Assembly (NCBI RefSeq): GCF_026041215.1
Contig: NZ_JAPEIQ010000046.1
Coordinates: forward strand, 62,001 to 126,000
Direction of reading: 5' to 3'
Source of the DNA: Hoyosella sp. YIM 151337
Lineage (GTDB): Bacteria; Actinomycetota; Actinomycetes; Mycobacteriales; Mycobacteriaceae
Length of the DNA stretch: 64,000 nucleotides
Of the stretch, positions 52,457 to 61,147 are shown piece after piece. Position numbers and translations under genes: made by a program. Every line of letters starts with the position of its first letter. Position 1 is the stretch's first letter. The notes beneath the pieces were generated by a model. That model was not told the origin of the DNA. It saw nothing but the letters and a program-made list of their open reading frames with translations, and made no database searches.

Positions 52457-53547
52457 CCGATCGCGTTAATCGAGTCCATAAGACGGTCACGGAAAGCGTC
52501 GGGAAGCGGGACATAGCCCATTCCTTCGATTCCCACCTGGCCTTCATTGGCAGCCACAGTCAAAAATGATTTCACCGCCGCGGAGGTTTCCGGGTCGTAG
52601 CCCCCGGAACAGACAATTTCGTAGGTCGCTAGCACCAGCGGATAGGCACCCGGCTCGGTCGCGCCGTACACCGACTCGAGGTCAAGGGTCATGTCGCCGA
52701 CGCCGGTACCCGCGAACTCGGCCTGCTCGATCGCCTCTGCGGCCGTTTCGATCGTCAGTGGCACCGGGCCCGATCCGTTGTCGATCTGCGCGGCGGGCAA
52801 ACCGTTCTGTTCGATGTATGCCTTCTCGACGTAACTGATGGCGCCGTTGGTGGAGGCGACGGCTTGAGCGACGCCCTCATTCCCCCGGAAGCCGTTGCCA
52901 ATTCCGCCTGTGAAGTCCGAGCCCGCGCCGGACGTCCATGCGTCGGGCGCAACGGTTTCGAGGTACAGCTGAAAATTGTCGGTAGTGCCTGAGGAGTCAG
53001 AGCGGTGGATCACGGTGATGCCGCGGTCAGGAAGGTTCTGGTTCTCGTTGAGAGCTGCGATCTGCGGATCGTTCCAGTTTCGGATAGTGCCATTGAAGAT
53101 TTTTGCGATGGTAGGCCCGTCGAGAACAAGGTCGTCGACACCCTCCACGTTGTACGCCATCCCAATTGGCCCGAATACCAGCGGCAGATTCCACACCTCA
53201 TGGCCGTTGCAGCGCTGCTGTGCCTGCGCTAATTGGTCACCCGTGATTGGGGAGTCCGTACCGCCGAAGTCCGTGTAACCCGAGGTGAATTGCACGCGGC
53301 CGTCACCGGAGCCGCTTGACGTATAGGCGATGTTCTTGCCTGGACAGGACTCGCCGTAGCGGACGTTGAAGGCAAGCATGGCGTTCGCCTGCGCGGACGA
53401 TCCCGTCGCGGACAGATTCGGTTTTCCCTCGCAGCTGGCAAGAGTATCGACACTGCCTGGGCCGACCTCTTCCTGAATGCAACCGGTCAGCGCGACGGAG
53501 CCCGCCGCGGCAAGCCCGATCACGAATGCGCCTCGCTTGAGGTCCAC
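52453..53547 (-). CDS. pstS: Phosphate-binding lipoprotein PstS
   Basis: 364 residues. Lipoprotein signal ends SVALTGC (lipobox), with the lipidated Cys about residue 23. The phosphate-binding loops ATGSSAQAN, SGSGDGRVQFTSG and FGGTDSPI, and HRSDSSGTTDNF, are intact. I choose GTG 53547 because GGAGG lies 6 bases upstream; ATG 53553 and an upstream GTG (53586) are alternatives. First gene of pstSCAB, preceded by a PHO-box-like repeat. Confidence 0.95.
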   Translation of the reverse strand: MDLKRGAFVIGLAAAGSVALTGCIQEEVGPGSVDTLASCEGKPNLSATGSSAQANAMLAFNVRYGESCPGKNIAYTSSGSGDGRVQFTSGYTDFGGTDSPITGDQLAQAQQRCNGHEVWNLPLVFGPIGMAYNVEGVDDLVLDGPTIAKIFNGTIRNWNDPQIAALNENQNLPDRGITVIHRSDSSGTTDNFQLYLETVAPDAWTSGAGSDFTGGIGNGFRGNEGVAQAVASTNGAISYVEKAYIEQNGLPAAQIDNGSGPVPLTIETAAEAIEQAEFAGTGVGDMTLDLESVYGATEPGAYPLVLATYEIVCSGGYDPETSAAVKSFLTVAANEGQVGIEGMGYVPLPDAFRDRLMDSINAIG

Positions 53548-53627
53548 CCACATCCTCCACAGTGTGAACGTTCGATTAACTCTCACGGCACACGCTAAGA
53601 GAGTCAGCCGCTAGCGTGAAGGCTAAA

Positions 53628-53645
53628 GGTGAACGGAAGATGAAC
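53628..53645 (-). promoter_or_regulatory. PHO-box-like direct repeat upstream of pstS
   Basis: On the minus strand GTTCATCTTCC is followed directly by GTTCACC, giving two heptamers exactly 11 bp apart. This matches the direct-repeat PHO box bound by PhoP/RegX3-type response regulators in actinobacteria. It lies about 80 bases before the pstS start. Confidence 0.75.
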
Positions 53646-53699
53646 AAACGTGACGCGATTTGAAGGGTCTCGAGAAACAGCAGGCCAGAGGCCTGATTG

Positions 53700-54605
53700 T
53701 TACGTCATGACATACGCCACATCGGTGAAGTGGCGATGGAATCCAAGCTTCTCGTAGGTGCGCAGCGCAGCGATATTGTTCGCTTCGACGTATAACAGCA
53801 CTGCTGGAAGGCCTTGCTCCTGCAAGGAATGCAAACCCCGCAGCGTGAGAAGCCGCCCGAGGCCACGGCCGTGGACAGCCGGGTCAACGCCGACAATGTA
53901 GACCTCACCAAACGGAGGCTCCGGTGGGTGCGCACCGTGTGTCTTCGTCCAGTGGAAGCCCAGCAACCGGTCCGGGGCTGACGTATCGAATGCGAGGAAC
54001 AGCCCCTCGGGGTCGAACCACGAGAGCTGTTTGCGGGCCGCGACGTCGGAGATGCTCCAGCCGCCTTGTTCGGGGTGCCAGTGGAACGCGGCATTGTTGA
54101 CGCGCACTATCTCCGCGTCGTCCTCCGCGCCCGCGTAAGTCCGAACCTCGAGTCCGTCCGGCACGGTCAGCTCGGGAAGCGGCGCTTCAGGGCCGAGGCT
54201 GCGCCGCATCTGCAACAGTTCCCGGACGCGTGCCATGCCGAGCGATTTCGCCAGGCTTGCAGCTGCCGGGAGGTCGCCGTGCGCCCATAGTTGCGAGCCT
54301 TTGGTGGCAGCAGCGGCGATCAGTGTGCGCCCAATCCCCTGCCGGCGCCGCGCTGGATCCACCACCGCTTCGATGTTCGCTGTGCCGTTCTCCACCCGAA
54401 TGGTGGCAATGCCTGCCGGAACACCACCGCTCGTCGCGACGACGTGTTCGGCACTGATCCTCCCCTCGAAACCAGCCAGGCCCTGCTCGGAGATCGGATC
54501 GGCATCGTCCGCCGCACGCGCCGCCGCGATGATGAGCGCGACTGCATCGTTAAGCTCGCTCGGCAGCTCGCCACTCAGCCGCGTGATCTCGATGTCAGGG
54601 ACCAT
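53700..54605 (-). CDS. mshD: Mycothiol synthase MshD
   Basis: 301 residues, two tandem GNAT acetyltransferase domains. The N-terminal half has RRRQGIGRTLIAAA (acetyl-CoA pyrophosphate loop, about 88) and the C-terminal half has GRGLGRLLTLRGLHSL (about 250), followed by NNIAALRTYEKLGFHRH. It acetylates Cys-GlcN-Ins with acetyl-CoA in the last step of mycothiol synthesis. The ATG overlaps the glnR stop (TGATG), so they are coupled, as in Rv0819-Rv0818. Confidence 0.94.
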   Translation of the reverse strand: MVPDIEITRLSGELPSELNDAVALIIAAARAADDADPISEQGLAGFEGRISAEHVVATSGGVPAGIATIRVENGTANIEAVVDPARRRQGIGRTLIAAAATKGSQLWAHGDLPAAASLAKSLGMARVRELLQMRRSLGPEAPLPELTVPDGLEVRTYAGAEDDAEIVRVNNAAFHWHPEQGGWSISDVAARKQLSWFDPEGLFLAFDTSAPDRLLGFHWTKTHGAHPPEPPFGEVYIVGVDPAVHGRGLGRLLTLRGLHSLQEQGLPAVLLYVEANNIAALRTYEKLGFHRHFTDVAYVMT

Positions 54606-55366
54606 CACAGCGCACCAGACGCCGAATCGCGGGCACTATCCTCCAGATCTCCCTCGTCCTCATCGAGATCGTGGTTGTCCTCCGCGGGTTTGCCTGACCG
54701 GCTCGGACGAACGGCCTTGTAACCGACGTTCCGTACCGTGCCGATGAGCGACTCATGCTCGGCGCCCAGCTTCGCGCGCAACCGCCGCACGTGGACGTCA
54801 ACCGTCCTGGTGCCACCGAAGAAATCGTAGCCCCATACTTCCTGCAGCAACTGGGCCCGGGTGAATACCCGACCCGCGTGCTGCACCAGGTATTTGAGGA
54901 GTTCGAACTCCTTATAGGTCAAGTCGAGCGGTTTGCCGCGCAACCGTGCCGTATACGTGCCCTCGTCGATGACTAGTTCGCCCAGGGTGACAGTCCCTGC
55001 ATCCTCGTCCTGCGTCTGTACGGTCGTCCGGCCGACCAGCAGCCGCAGCCGCGCATCGAGTTCCGCGGGCCCCGTGCCCGGCAACAAAATGTCGTCAATC
55101 CCCCAGTCGGAACTCACAGCCACAAGCCCACCCTCGGTGAGCACCGCAACCACCGGCACCGAGGCGCCCGTATTCGCAAGAATCCGGCACAGCCCGCGCG
55201 CGGACGCAAGATCGGTGCGCGCATCGACGACAGCGACATCCGCGCCACCAGCCTCGAGCAGCGACGACACGTCAGCGGGCGCAGGCCGCACATTATGTGG
55301 CAAGAGAGCCAGCGAAGGCAGAACAGACTCAGGGTTCGGGTCGGCCGTAAGCAGGAGAAGCTCCAC
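54605..55366 (-). CDS. glnR: OmpR-type orphan response regulator GlnR
   Basis: 253 residues. The N-terminal receiver-like domain is diverged ([12 protein letters not shown] keeps one Asp; the usual acidic pair and later Lys are not clear), as in GlnR, which works without a phosphoryl-donor kinase. The C-terminal winged helix contains [20 protein letters not shown] (about 145) and [18 protein letters not shown] (about 190). GlnR controls nitrogen assimilation genes. An acidic tail ends the protein. Divergent from lmeA. Confidence 0.9.
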   Translation of the reverse strand: MELLLLTADPNPESVLPSLALLPHNVRPAPADVSSLLEAGGADVAVVDARTDLASARGLCRILANTGASVPVVAVLTEGGLVAVSSDWGIDDILLPGTGPAELDARLRLLVGRTTVQTQDEDAGTVTLGELVIDEGTYTARLRGKPLDLTYKEFELLKYLVQHAGRVFTRAQLLQEVWGYDFFGGTRTVDVHVRRLRAKLGAEHESLIGTVRNVGYKAVRPSRSGKPAEDNHDLDEDEGDLEDSARDSASGAL

Positions 55367-55519
55367 ACCGCCCCCTTTCCGTTAAACCGAAGTCGGACCT
55401 GCCGCATAGCCTTCGGACGCCCGCCGCTGCACGCCAAGGCTCACGTGAACTCACACAGAGTATCGCGTAACTCTTACCGTCCCGACATCCAACTGCCGGG
55501 TGTCAGTAACAATAAGGAT

Positions 55520-56317
55520 GTGCGCAAGCTGATCGTAGGGGCCCTGGGACTGGTCGTGGTGCTCGTGCTCGCCGAACTCGGAACGGCCGCCTACACCGAA
55601 CACCGCATCTCCCGGGCGTTGCGGGCCAGCGCGGATCTCAATGCCGACCCGGACGTAGTCGTCCGTGGTTTCCCGTTTCTCGTGCAAGCTGCGCGGGGCG
55701 AGTTCGTCGGCGTTGACATCCGCGCTGACCGCGTCGACACCGACATCGCCGGTCGCGTCACGATCGAGGCTGGACTCGATGACGTCACCCTTGAACCGGC
55801 GGCGTGGTACAAGCGGCGCACGGACGCCATGCATGCGCGAATCCTCGAAGGCCGCATCGTCATGCACCAGACCGAACTTGGCGAGTTCTATGACATCCCT
55901 GATCTCCGCATAACACCACTGCCCACCGGGATCATCGACGCGTTCGGAACCGCTACGCCGGTGACGATCGCACGCTTCCGCCCGGTTCTGCTCACCGCGA
56001 CCTTCCCGCAACACGGTATTACGGAGGAAGTGAATGTCGAAGCACGCCTTCGGCTTTCCGGTCGGCAGCTCAACGTCGAACCGATGCGCTACTACCCCGG
56101 CCGCGACGGTTCCTGGAAAAATCCCGTGCCCGAGGAATTACGCGACGAGATTCTGCGTTCGTTCTCTATAACGATTGACGTGCAAGAAGTACCGTTCGGG
56201 CTGCCGCCCGCAGTCGCGTACGCACAGGGCGGACGGCTTGTGGTTGAAGGAGAAGGCAGGAACGTGTCACTGGAACTGCTGCGACGCAATGCGATCGGTG
56301 GAGGCCTCGGCCAGTGA
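55520..56317 (+). CDS. lmeA: LmeA-family (DUF2993) envelope protein
   Basis: 265 residues starting at GTG with AAGGA upstream. One N-terminal hydrophobic segment (KLIVGALGLVVVLVLAELGTAA) is followed by a DUF2993 domain (VRGFPFLVQAARGEFVGVDIRAD; LEPAAWYKRRTDAMHARILE). In mycobacteria LmeA (Rv0817c) controls the mannan chain length of lipomannan/lipoarabinomannan at the cell envelope. It overlaps thiX by 4 bp. The frame is open to 55295, but the upstream part overlaps glnR and reads as a shadow. Confidence 0.85.
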   Translation: MRKLIVGALGLVVVLVLAELGTAAYTEHRISRALRASADLNADPDVVVRGFPFLVQAARGEFVGVDIRADRVDTDIAGRVTIEAGLDDVTLEPAAWYKRRTDAMHARILEGRIVMHQTELGEFYDIPDLRITPLPTGIIDAFGTATPVTIARFRPVLLTATFPQHGITEEVNVEARLRLSGRQLNVEPMRYYPGRDGSWKNPVPEELRDEILRSFSITIDVQEVPFGLPPAVAYAQGGRLVVEGEGRNVSLELLRRNAIGGGLGQ

Positions 56318-56757
56318 GTGGAGCAATCATCCTCGGCAGCGCGACAGCGATCGCGACGGCCGTGGGCATCTGGTGGCATCGCCACACGGGAACAGTGATT
56401 GCCCGTCCGGCAGACACCACCGAGCCGGTTACTGAGGCGAGCGTACCTGGCGAATTGCGTGACGCGGGTTTGTCCGCCGGGACTCCGGCGATTGTGCACT
56501 TCACGGCGGACTGGTGCGGCCCTTGTGCGGCAGTGCGGCGCGTCATCACCGCGACCCTGCCCGAATTCCCAGATGTTTCTCACCTCGAACTAGACATCGA
56601 TAACTATCCGCAGCTCACCCGGCATTTGGGGGTGCGGTCGCTGCCGACGACTTTCATCTACGACGGCGCAATGCAGCAGCGTTTCCGGATCCCCGGAGTG
56701 CCCAGCGCGGACGCGTTGCGTGACGCACTTATCCCAATCTCTGGACACTCGAGCTGA
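56314..56757 (+). CDS. thiX: Membrane-anchored thioredoxin-like protein ThiX
   Basis: 147 residues with an N-terminal membrane helix (about 2-20) and a thioredoxin fold with the active-site WCGPCAAVRR (about 68) and cis-Pro loop SLPTTFIY (about 110). It overlaps lmeA by 4 bp (GTGA). Corresponds to Rv0816c. Probably a thiol-disulfide exchange protein acting with the sulfur-transfer genes downstream or at the membrane. Confidence 0.88.
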   Translation: MSGAIILGSATAIATAVGIWWHRHTGTVIARPADTTEPVTEASVPGELRDAGLSAGTPAIVHFTADWCGPCAAVRRVITATLPEFPDVSHLELDIDNYPQLTRHLGVRSLPTTFIYDGAMQQRFRIPGVPSADALRDALIPISGHSS

Positions 56758-56799
56758 CGAATGGCTGACAAATCGAAATCTGCGGGTACCCTTTCTAGC

Positions 56800-56886
56800 G
56801 TGTTAGACAACCAGGAGCTTCTGCTCACCCGTCGCCGCGCAGTCGATCTGTGCCGCCTCGGCGGTTGTTGCTGTCCCTGTTGCTGA
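56800..56886 (+). CDS. Polycysteine leader peptide (cysteine attenuator uORF)
   Basis: A 28-residue frame VLDNQELLLTRRRAVDLCRL then GGCCCPCC and stop. The GTG lies 7 bases after TACCCT, the spacing of a -10 for a leaderless transcript. In mycobacteria, short leaderless ORFs ending in a run of Cys codons sense cysteinyl-tRNA supply and control the operon behind them; this one precedes the same genes (DUF4395-sseA-sseC). An ATG at 56761 in frame would add 13 residues, but the leaderless start fits better. Confidence 0.82.
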   Translation: MLDNQELLLTRRRAVDLCRLGGCCCPCC

Positions 56887-56889
56887 TCT

Positions 56890-56959
56890 GGAACAGCCCG
56901 GCACGATTACCTAGCTGTTCCCTGCCGATCCCCTTCTACGGACCCGCCGTTAGCGGGTC
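56890..56959 (+). promoter_or_regulatory. Leader hairpins of the sulfur-transfer operon
   Basis: Two hairpins follow the leader peptide: GGAACAG (56890-56896)/CTGTTCC (56915-56921) with an 18-base loop, and GACCCGC (56941-56947)/GCGGGTC (56953-56959) with a 5-base loop. The second ends about 13 bases before the AGGAG of the DUF4395 gene, so ribosome position on the Cys codons could change access to it. The mechanism is inferred. Confidence 0.6.
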
Positions 56960-56985
56960 GGGTTCGAATACAGGAGCAGAAACCA

Positions 56986-57435
56986 ATGTCTACCCCGCCC
57001 GCATCTCAGAATGTCGACGTTCGAGGACCGCGCTTCGCGGCCTGGATCACGACTGCTGTTCTCGCGATCACACTTCTCACCGGCTGGTGGATCTTGCTGG
57101 CCTTCCAGGCAATCGTATTTGCGCTGGGCGCCACGCTTGGGCCGCGCCGGAGCCCTTACGGTGCGCTTTACGGTTATCTCATCGCGCCCCGGCTGGGGCC
57201 GGTCCGGGAACGTGAACCGGTCGCACCGGTTCGGTTCGCTCAGCTGGTCGGCCTGATCTTCGCGGCGGCTGGGCTGATCGGCTTTATCAGCGGCGCCATC
57301 CTCGCGGGCCAGATCTTCACAGGCCTGGCGTTCATCGCTGCGTTCCTCAACGCGGCGTTCGGGATTTGCCTCGGCTGCCAGATGTATCCCTTTGTGGCGC
57401 AGCTACGCTCAACTCGCCGCAGCTCTGCTGCGTAA
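56986..57435 (+). CDS. DUF4395 membrane protein
   Basis: 149 residues with four predicted membrane helices (about 19-33, 35-50, 83-103 and 106-125) and a conserved CLGC pair (about 129) near the C-terminus. DUF4395 proteins are linked with rhodanese genes in actinobacteria and may transport or handle sulfur compounds. Ribosome binding site AGGAG 10 bases upstream of the ATG. It is first after the polycysteine leader and 47 bp before sseA. Confidence 0.85.
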   Translation: MSTPPASQNVDVRGPRFAAWITTAVLAITLLTGWWILLAFQAIVFALGATLGPRRSPYGALYGYLIAPRLGPVREREPVAPVRFAQLVGLIFAAAGLIGFISGAILAGQIFTGLAFIAAFLNAAFGICLGCQMYPFVAQLRSTRRSSAA

Positions 57436-57482
57436 CCCCCCGCTGTTTTCTCTCATTCACGGATCCAACGGAAAGGAAACCC

Positions 57483-58319
57483 ATGGCTCGCTCCGACGTC
57501 CTAGTCTCCGCAGACTGGGCCGAGCAGAACCTCAACGCCCCTAAGACGGTTTTCGTCGAGGTCGACGAGGACACCACCGCATACGACGGTGGCCACATCG
57601 AAGGTGCGGTGAAGATCGACTGGAAGCAGGATCTGCAGGATCCGGTGCGGCGCGACTTCGTCAACCAGGAGCAGTTCTCCGCTTTGCTGTCCGCAAAGGG
57701 CATCGCGAATGACGACACCGTCATTCTTTACGGCGGAAACAACAACTGGTTCGCTGCCTACGCGTACTGGTACTTCAAGCTCTACGGCCACCAGGATGTC
57801 AAGCTTCTCGACGGCGGCCGCAAGAAGTGGGAACTCGACGGCCGTCCCCTGGTCACCGAGGTTCCGAAGCGCGAGTCTACGAACTACTCCGCACAGCCGC
57901 AGGACGTCACGATCCGTGCGTTCCGCGACGAGGTCATCGATGCGATCGGCAACCAGAACCTCGTTGACGTGCGTTCACCAGACGAGTTCTCCGGCAAGAT
58001 CCTCGCCCCGGCTCACCTCCCGCAGGAGCAGTCGCAGCGTGCAGGCCACATCCCCACGGCGATCAGCGTTCCGTGGAGCAAGGCAGCCAACGAGGACGGC
58101 ACATTCAAGTCGGATGACGAACTCCGCCAGCTGTACAAGGAAGAGGGGCTCGACGACGGCAAGGACATCATCGCCTACTGCCGCATCGGCGAGCGCTCAA
58201 GCCACACGTGGTTCGCGCTGCGCGAACTCCTCGGCTTCGAGAACGTGAAGAACTACGACGGCAGCTGGACCGAGTACGGGTCACTCGTTGGCGTCCCGAT
58301 CGAGTTGGGAGAAAAGTAA
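57483..58319 (+). CDS. cysA2: Thiosulfate sulfurtransferase (CysA2/SseA type)
   Basis: 278 residues, two rhodanese domains. The C-terminal domain has the reactive Cys in IIAYCRIGERSSHTWFALRE (about 231); the CRxGERS loop is the CysA2-type motif. The N-terminal domain is inactive-like (DDTVILYGGNNNWFAAYAYW). It transfers sulfane sulfur from thiosulfate to acceptors, with sseC immediately behind (2-bp gap). Start ATG 57483 has GGAAAGG upstream. Confidence 0.94.
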   Translation: MARSDVLVSADWAEQNLNAPKTVFVEVDEDTTAYDGGHIEGAVKIDWKQDLQDPVRRDFVNQEQFSALLSAKGIANDDTVILYGGNNNWFAAYAYWYFKLYGHQDVKLLDGGRKKWELDGRPLVTEVPKRESTNYSAQPQDVTIRAFRDEVIDAIGNQNLVDVRSPDEFSGKILAPAHLPQEQSQRAGHIPTAISVPWSKAANEDGTFKSDDELRQLYKEEGLDDGKDIIAYCRIGERSSHTWFALRELLGFENVKNYDGSWTEYGSLVGVPIELGEK

Positions 58320-58321
58320 AG

Positions 58322-58627
58322 ATGTGCGGAGCACCAGTTCAGGGTCAGAACCTCCCGGCGGGCGTTGACGCTGAGAAGGAAACGGTCATCACGGGCAAGG
58401 TTGTGAGCGATGCTGGCTCCCCGGTGGGCGGGGCGTTCGTGCGGCTGCTCGATAGCACCGGTGAGTTCACCGCAGAGGTTGTGGCCTCCGGCAGTGGCGA
58501 TTTCCGCTTCTTCGCGGCACCCGGCACGTGGACAGTCCGCGCACTCTCTGCATCAGGCAATGGCGATGCGTCGGTGAGCCCAGAGTCCGCTGGCATCCAC
58601 GAAGTGACGATCACCGTCAGCAAGTAA
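58322..58627 (+). CDS. sseC: SseC family protein (DUF1416)
   Basis: 101 residues, MCGAPVQGQNLPAGVDAEKE followed by a small beta-sandwich (VSDAGSPVGGAFVRLLDSTG; FRFFAAPGTWTVRALS). It is DUF1416, always next to CysA2-type sulfurtransferases in Mycobacteriales. The conserved second-position Cys may take the sulfur. Possible role in sulfur transfer for thiamine or cofactor synthesis, not established. Ends the operon. Confidence 0.9.
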   Translation: MCGAPVQGQNLPAGVDAEKETVITGKVVSDAGSPVGGAFVRLLDSTGEFTAEVVASGSGDFRFFAAPGTWTVRALSASGNGDASVSPESAGIHEVTITVSK

Positions 58628-58660
58628 TCCGTGTGGCCGGTCCGCGTACCGGCAGCCTGA

Positions 58661-58694
58661 CAGGCCCGGATCGTGATCACACGGTCCGGGCCTG
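58661..58694 (+). terminator. Terminator after sseC
   Basis: CAGGCCCGGA pairs with TCCGGGCCTG across a 14-base loop; followed by CCCTGTGTTTGTG. It ends the sulfur-transfer operon. Confidence 0.75.
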
Positions 58695-58765
58695 CCCTGT
58701 GTTTGTGCGACTTTGCATGGCAGGCCCAATTCGTGGTGATCTGCCGCACCCGATACACTCGAACC

Positions 58766-58876
58766 GTGGTGCTTATCTTCGAGATTCTTCTGGTGCTGTC
58801 GAGCCTGCTGATCACCTGGTTCGCGGTGTACGTCGTGTACCGGCTTGTCACTGACGAGCGCAAGCAGCACAAGTGA
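58766..58876 (+). CDS. 36-residue membrane peptide
   Basis: [20 protein letters not shown], then [16 protein letters not shown]: one membrane helix with a basic C-terminal tail. The GTG start is 6 bases after TACACT, which fits a leaderless transcript. The stop overlaps the next start (GTGA), so it is coupled with the nitrobindin-like gene. Too short for most gene callers. Function unknown. Confidence 0.65.
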   Translation: MVLIFEILLVLSSLLITWFAVYVVYRLVTDERKQHK

Positions 58877-59529
58877 GCCAGGGCGACACATCGGCACCTC
58901 GTCGTGAACCGGGCAGCGGCAACGCGGCGGTTGAGGCTGCCGCCGAACGCGCGAAAAGCACCGGTTCGCGCAATGTGGCTGACTTGCCTGGTCTCCCACT
59001 GCCTGAAGACACCGCGAATTTGCGCCAGGGCCCCAATCTGAGCGATGCCCTATTGGCGCTGCTACCGCTCGTGGGTGTTTGGCGCGGCGAAGGCGAAGGA
59101 AACCACCCTGACACCGGTGATTACCGATTCGGCCAGCAGATCGTCGTGACGCACGACGGCGGCGACTACCTCACGTGGGAAGCGCGCAGCTGGGTTATCG
59201 ATGATGCTGGCGCCTATGTCAAGCCCGATCTGCGTGAACGCGGGTTCTGGCGGGTCGCCGACTCTGACGGCGAAGAAGTCATCGAGTTCCTCCTCACACA
59301 CACCACCGGCCTCGTTGAGCTTTATTACGGTGAGGCGCGCACACAGTCGTCCTGGGAACTCGCGACTGACGTCGTCATTCGCAGCCAGTCGGCTGAAGTT
59401 GTGGGCGGAGCGAAACGCCTGTACGGAATCATCGCAGGCGGTGACCTTGCGTACGTGGAGGAACGCATCAACGCCGATGGGCAGCTTGTTCCGCGGCTCT
59501 CGGCGCGGCTGCAGCGCTACGCGGGCTAG
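58873..59529 (+). CDS. Nitrobindin-like heme/fatty-acid-binding-fold protein
   Basis: 218 residues. The family motif GVWRGEGEG (about 68) starts a ten-stranded beta-barrel domain ([57 protein letters not shown]). Rv0813c, in the same place, has this fold; related nitrobindins bind heme and react with NO or peroxynitrite. The N-terminal 55 residues are disordered-looking. A His that could bind heme is at about 138 ([13 protein letters not shown]). Confidence 0.85.
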   Translation: MSQGDTSAPRREPGSGNAAVEAAAERAKSTGSRNVADLPGLPLPEDTANLRQGPNLSDALLALLPLVGVWRGEGEGNHPDTGDYRFGQQIVVTHDGGDYLTWEARSWVIDDAGAYVKPDLRERGFWRVADSDGEEVIEFLLTHTTGLVELYYGEARTQSSWELATDVVIRSQSAEVVGGAKRLYGIIAGGDLAYVEERINADGQLVPRLSARLQRYAG

Positions 59530-59537
59530 CTGCAGAA

Positions 59538-60920
59538 TCAGTCTGCGCTGATCAGCTGTAACTGCTGGTGTGTGCTCGCCAGCACCCCGGAGCCGACAAG
59601 GTCCACCCGCGCCACATCGGCGACGGGCACTGACCAGATCCGCTTACCGTCGTCTAGTCCCACCCCCGCGATTTCGCTGGGGTTGTGCCCGCGTGTGATC
59701 ATCTCGCCGTCCGCTGAACCAACCACCCAGCCGAACTCACCGAAAGGGGCGGTCCACCGTTCCTCTCCGGTGCGCGCGTCGAGACCGAGCGTGGGCCCGC
59801 CGGGCGTGCTGCCGGAACCGAGAACGACCTCACCCGCCAGCGCGAGAACCCAGAAGAACCTCGGATCCCGCTGCCACAACTGCTCGCCCGTTGCGAAGTC
59901 ATGAACTGTCGCACCATCGACGACGTACACGGGCTCGGCGGCAGCACCGCTGCGACTCACCACGGACACCATGCTGGGCCGCTCATACCTGGCGAGCTCG
60001 TCCCCCGCGCTGGTAAAAACCGCAGACACGGCTTCGGTCTCGCACAGATCAGCAACGAACCCATGGCCGGGGACATTCGCCACCGAATACAGCGCCTCGT
60101 CTGGCACCCGTGATCCGTCGCTGACGCGCGCCACAAATGCTTGCTCCCCGCGGAAGAAGATCAGGCCGTCGGCAACCTCGATCCAGAAACCTCGCACTTG
60201 AGTGTCGCACTCGGGAGCGAGTTCGTACTCCTGGCGCCATTCGCTCTCCGGGTCGTCGACCGTGCCCCGCGTAAGCGTGGCAACGCGGCCCAATTGCCCG
60301 TACGGATCCTGCCACGCGAGGATCACGGAGCCGTCATGCACCGCGACCTCACGTGCCGACGCTGCCGGTACCGTCGTGGCCACCGTGCCGTCAGTCAGGC
60401 GGAAATAATGCAGCTCGGTCTCCGGGTTCGGCGCGGGGCTCATCCCCGTGCCGGGCTCGTGTGGGTCCCCGCCAACCAGACACGGCAACAGACCGTCAAT
60501 CTCCGCTTCCGCGCAGGTGAGAGCACCGGTCACCGGCTGCGTCCAGCGAACCTCACCGTCTTCAGCATCAAGCGCGACCAGCACCTGTTCTGGGACGCTC
60601 GCACTGGTGTACTCGGACGAGTTCACGTCCGTGCGCACCGTCGTGACGATGACCTCCCCGATCTGGAAACCGCCGGTCGGAGCATCACTGATGGGGGACG
60701 CGCCGATCCGGGCCGGGCGAACGAAAACCCCGCCCTCTTCGATTCCCGACGCGACGGCCGTCCACGCCGCTTCGGTGACGCGTTCTTCCGGCGCGGCATC
60801 CGGAGTCTCTTGCGCTGCAGGCTCACCCTCCTCGGGGGCCCCACACCCCGCGAGCATGACCGCCCCCGCGAGCACGGCAACCCACATCGTGCGCACCCGC
60901 GCGCCATTACACGACATCAC
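59538..60920 (-). CDS. PQQ-repeat (BamB-like) lipoprotein
   Basis: 460 residues. Signal and lipobox: RTMWVAVLAGAVMLAGC. The mature protein is made of repeated beta-propeller blades with the PQQ-repeat pattern (ALDAEDGEVRWTQP, LDARTGEERWTAP, LDDGKRIWSVPV, HDFATGEQLWQRD). ATG 60920 is my start; an earlier one at 60944 is possible. It converges on the nitrobindin-like gene (8-bp gap). Function unknown; probably a wall-bound scaffold or a quinoprotein-like binding protein. Confidence 0.82.
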   Translation of the reverse strand: MMSCNGARVRTMWVAVLAGAVMLAGCGAPEEGEPAAQETPDAAPEERVTEAAWTAVASGIEEGGVFVRPARIGASPISDAPTGGFQIGEVIVTTVRTDVNSSEYTSASVPEQVLVALDAEDGEVRWTQPVTGALTCAEAEIDGLLPCLVGGDPHEPGTGMSPAPNPETELHYFRLTDGTVATTVPAASAREVAVHDGSVILAWQDPYGQLGRVATLTRGTVDDPESEWRQEYELAPECDTQVRGFWIEVADGLIFFRGEQAFVARVSDGSRVPDEALYSVANVPGHGFVADLCETEAVSAVFTSAGDELARYERPSMVSVVSRSGAAAEPVYVVDGATVHDFATGEQLWQRDPRFFWVLALAGEVVLGSGSTPGGPTLGLDARTGEERWTAPFGEFGWVVGSADGEMITRGHNPSEIAGVGLDDGKRIWSVPVADVARVDLVGSGVLASTHQQLQLISAD

Positions 60921-60944
60921 CGCTCCCCCTGCCGATCTGGGCAC

Positions 60945-61147
60945 AACCCCGAGGGTACGCGCGGAAGCTGCCCGGCGGGCTTGGTCGCGTAATACGGCGC
61001 GTCATTCGCCGGGGATGCACCGGCCTGAGAGTCGGCACCGGATCGGAAAGCGATTTGCGAGATTCTTCTGGCTTCACTCTTGCCAGAACGCAAATATGAT
61101 GACAAACTCCTGAACTAGACTTCGCGAATTAGAAATCGGAGAACGCT
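60945..61147. promoter_or_regulatory. Divergent intergenic region before dabB
   Basis: About 200 bases, AT-rich from 61075 to 61140 (ATGATGACAAACTCCTGAAC), which probably holds the dabBA promoter. No -35/-10 pair or operator is clear enough to name. It separates the lipoprotein and dabB genes. Confidence 0.3.

Noticed and set aside
55295-55519. 75-residue N-terminal extension of LmeA
   Set aside because: It overlaps the divergent glnR gene and lacks a ribosome binding site; the GTG at 55520 has one directly before the membrane helix.
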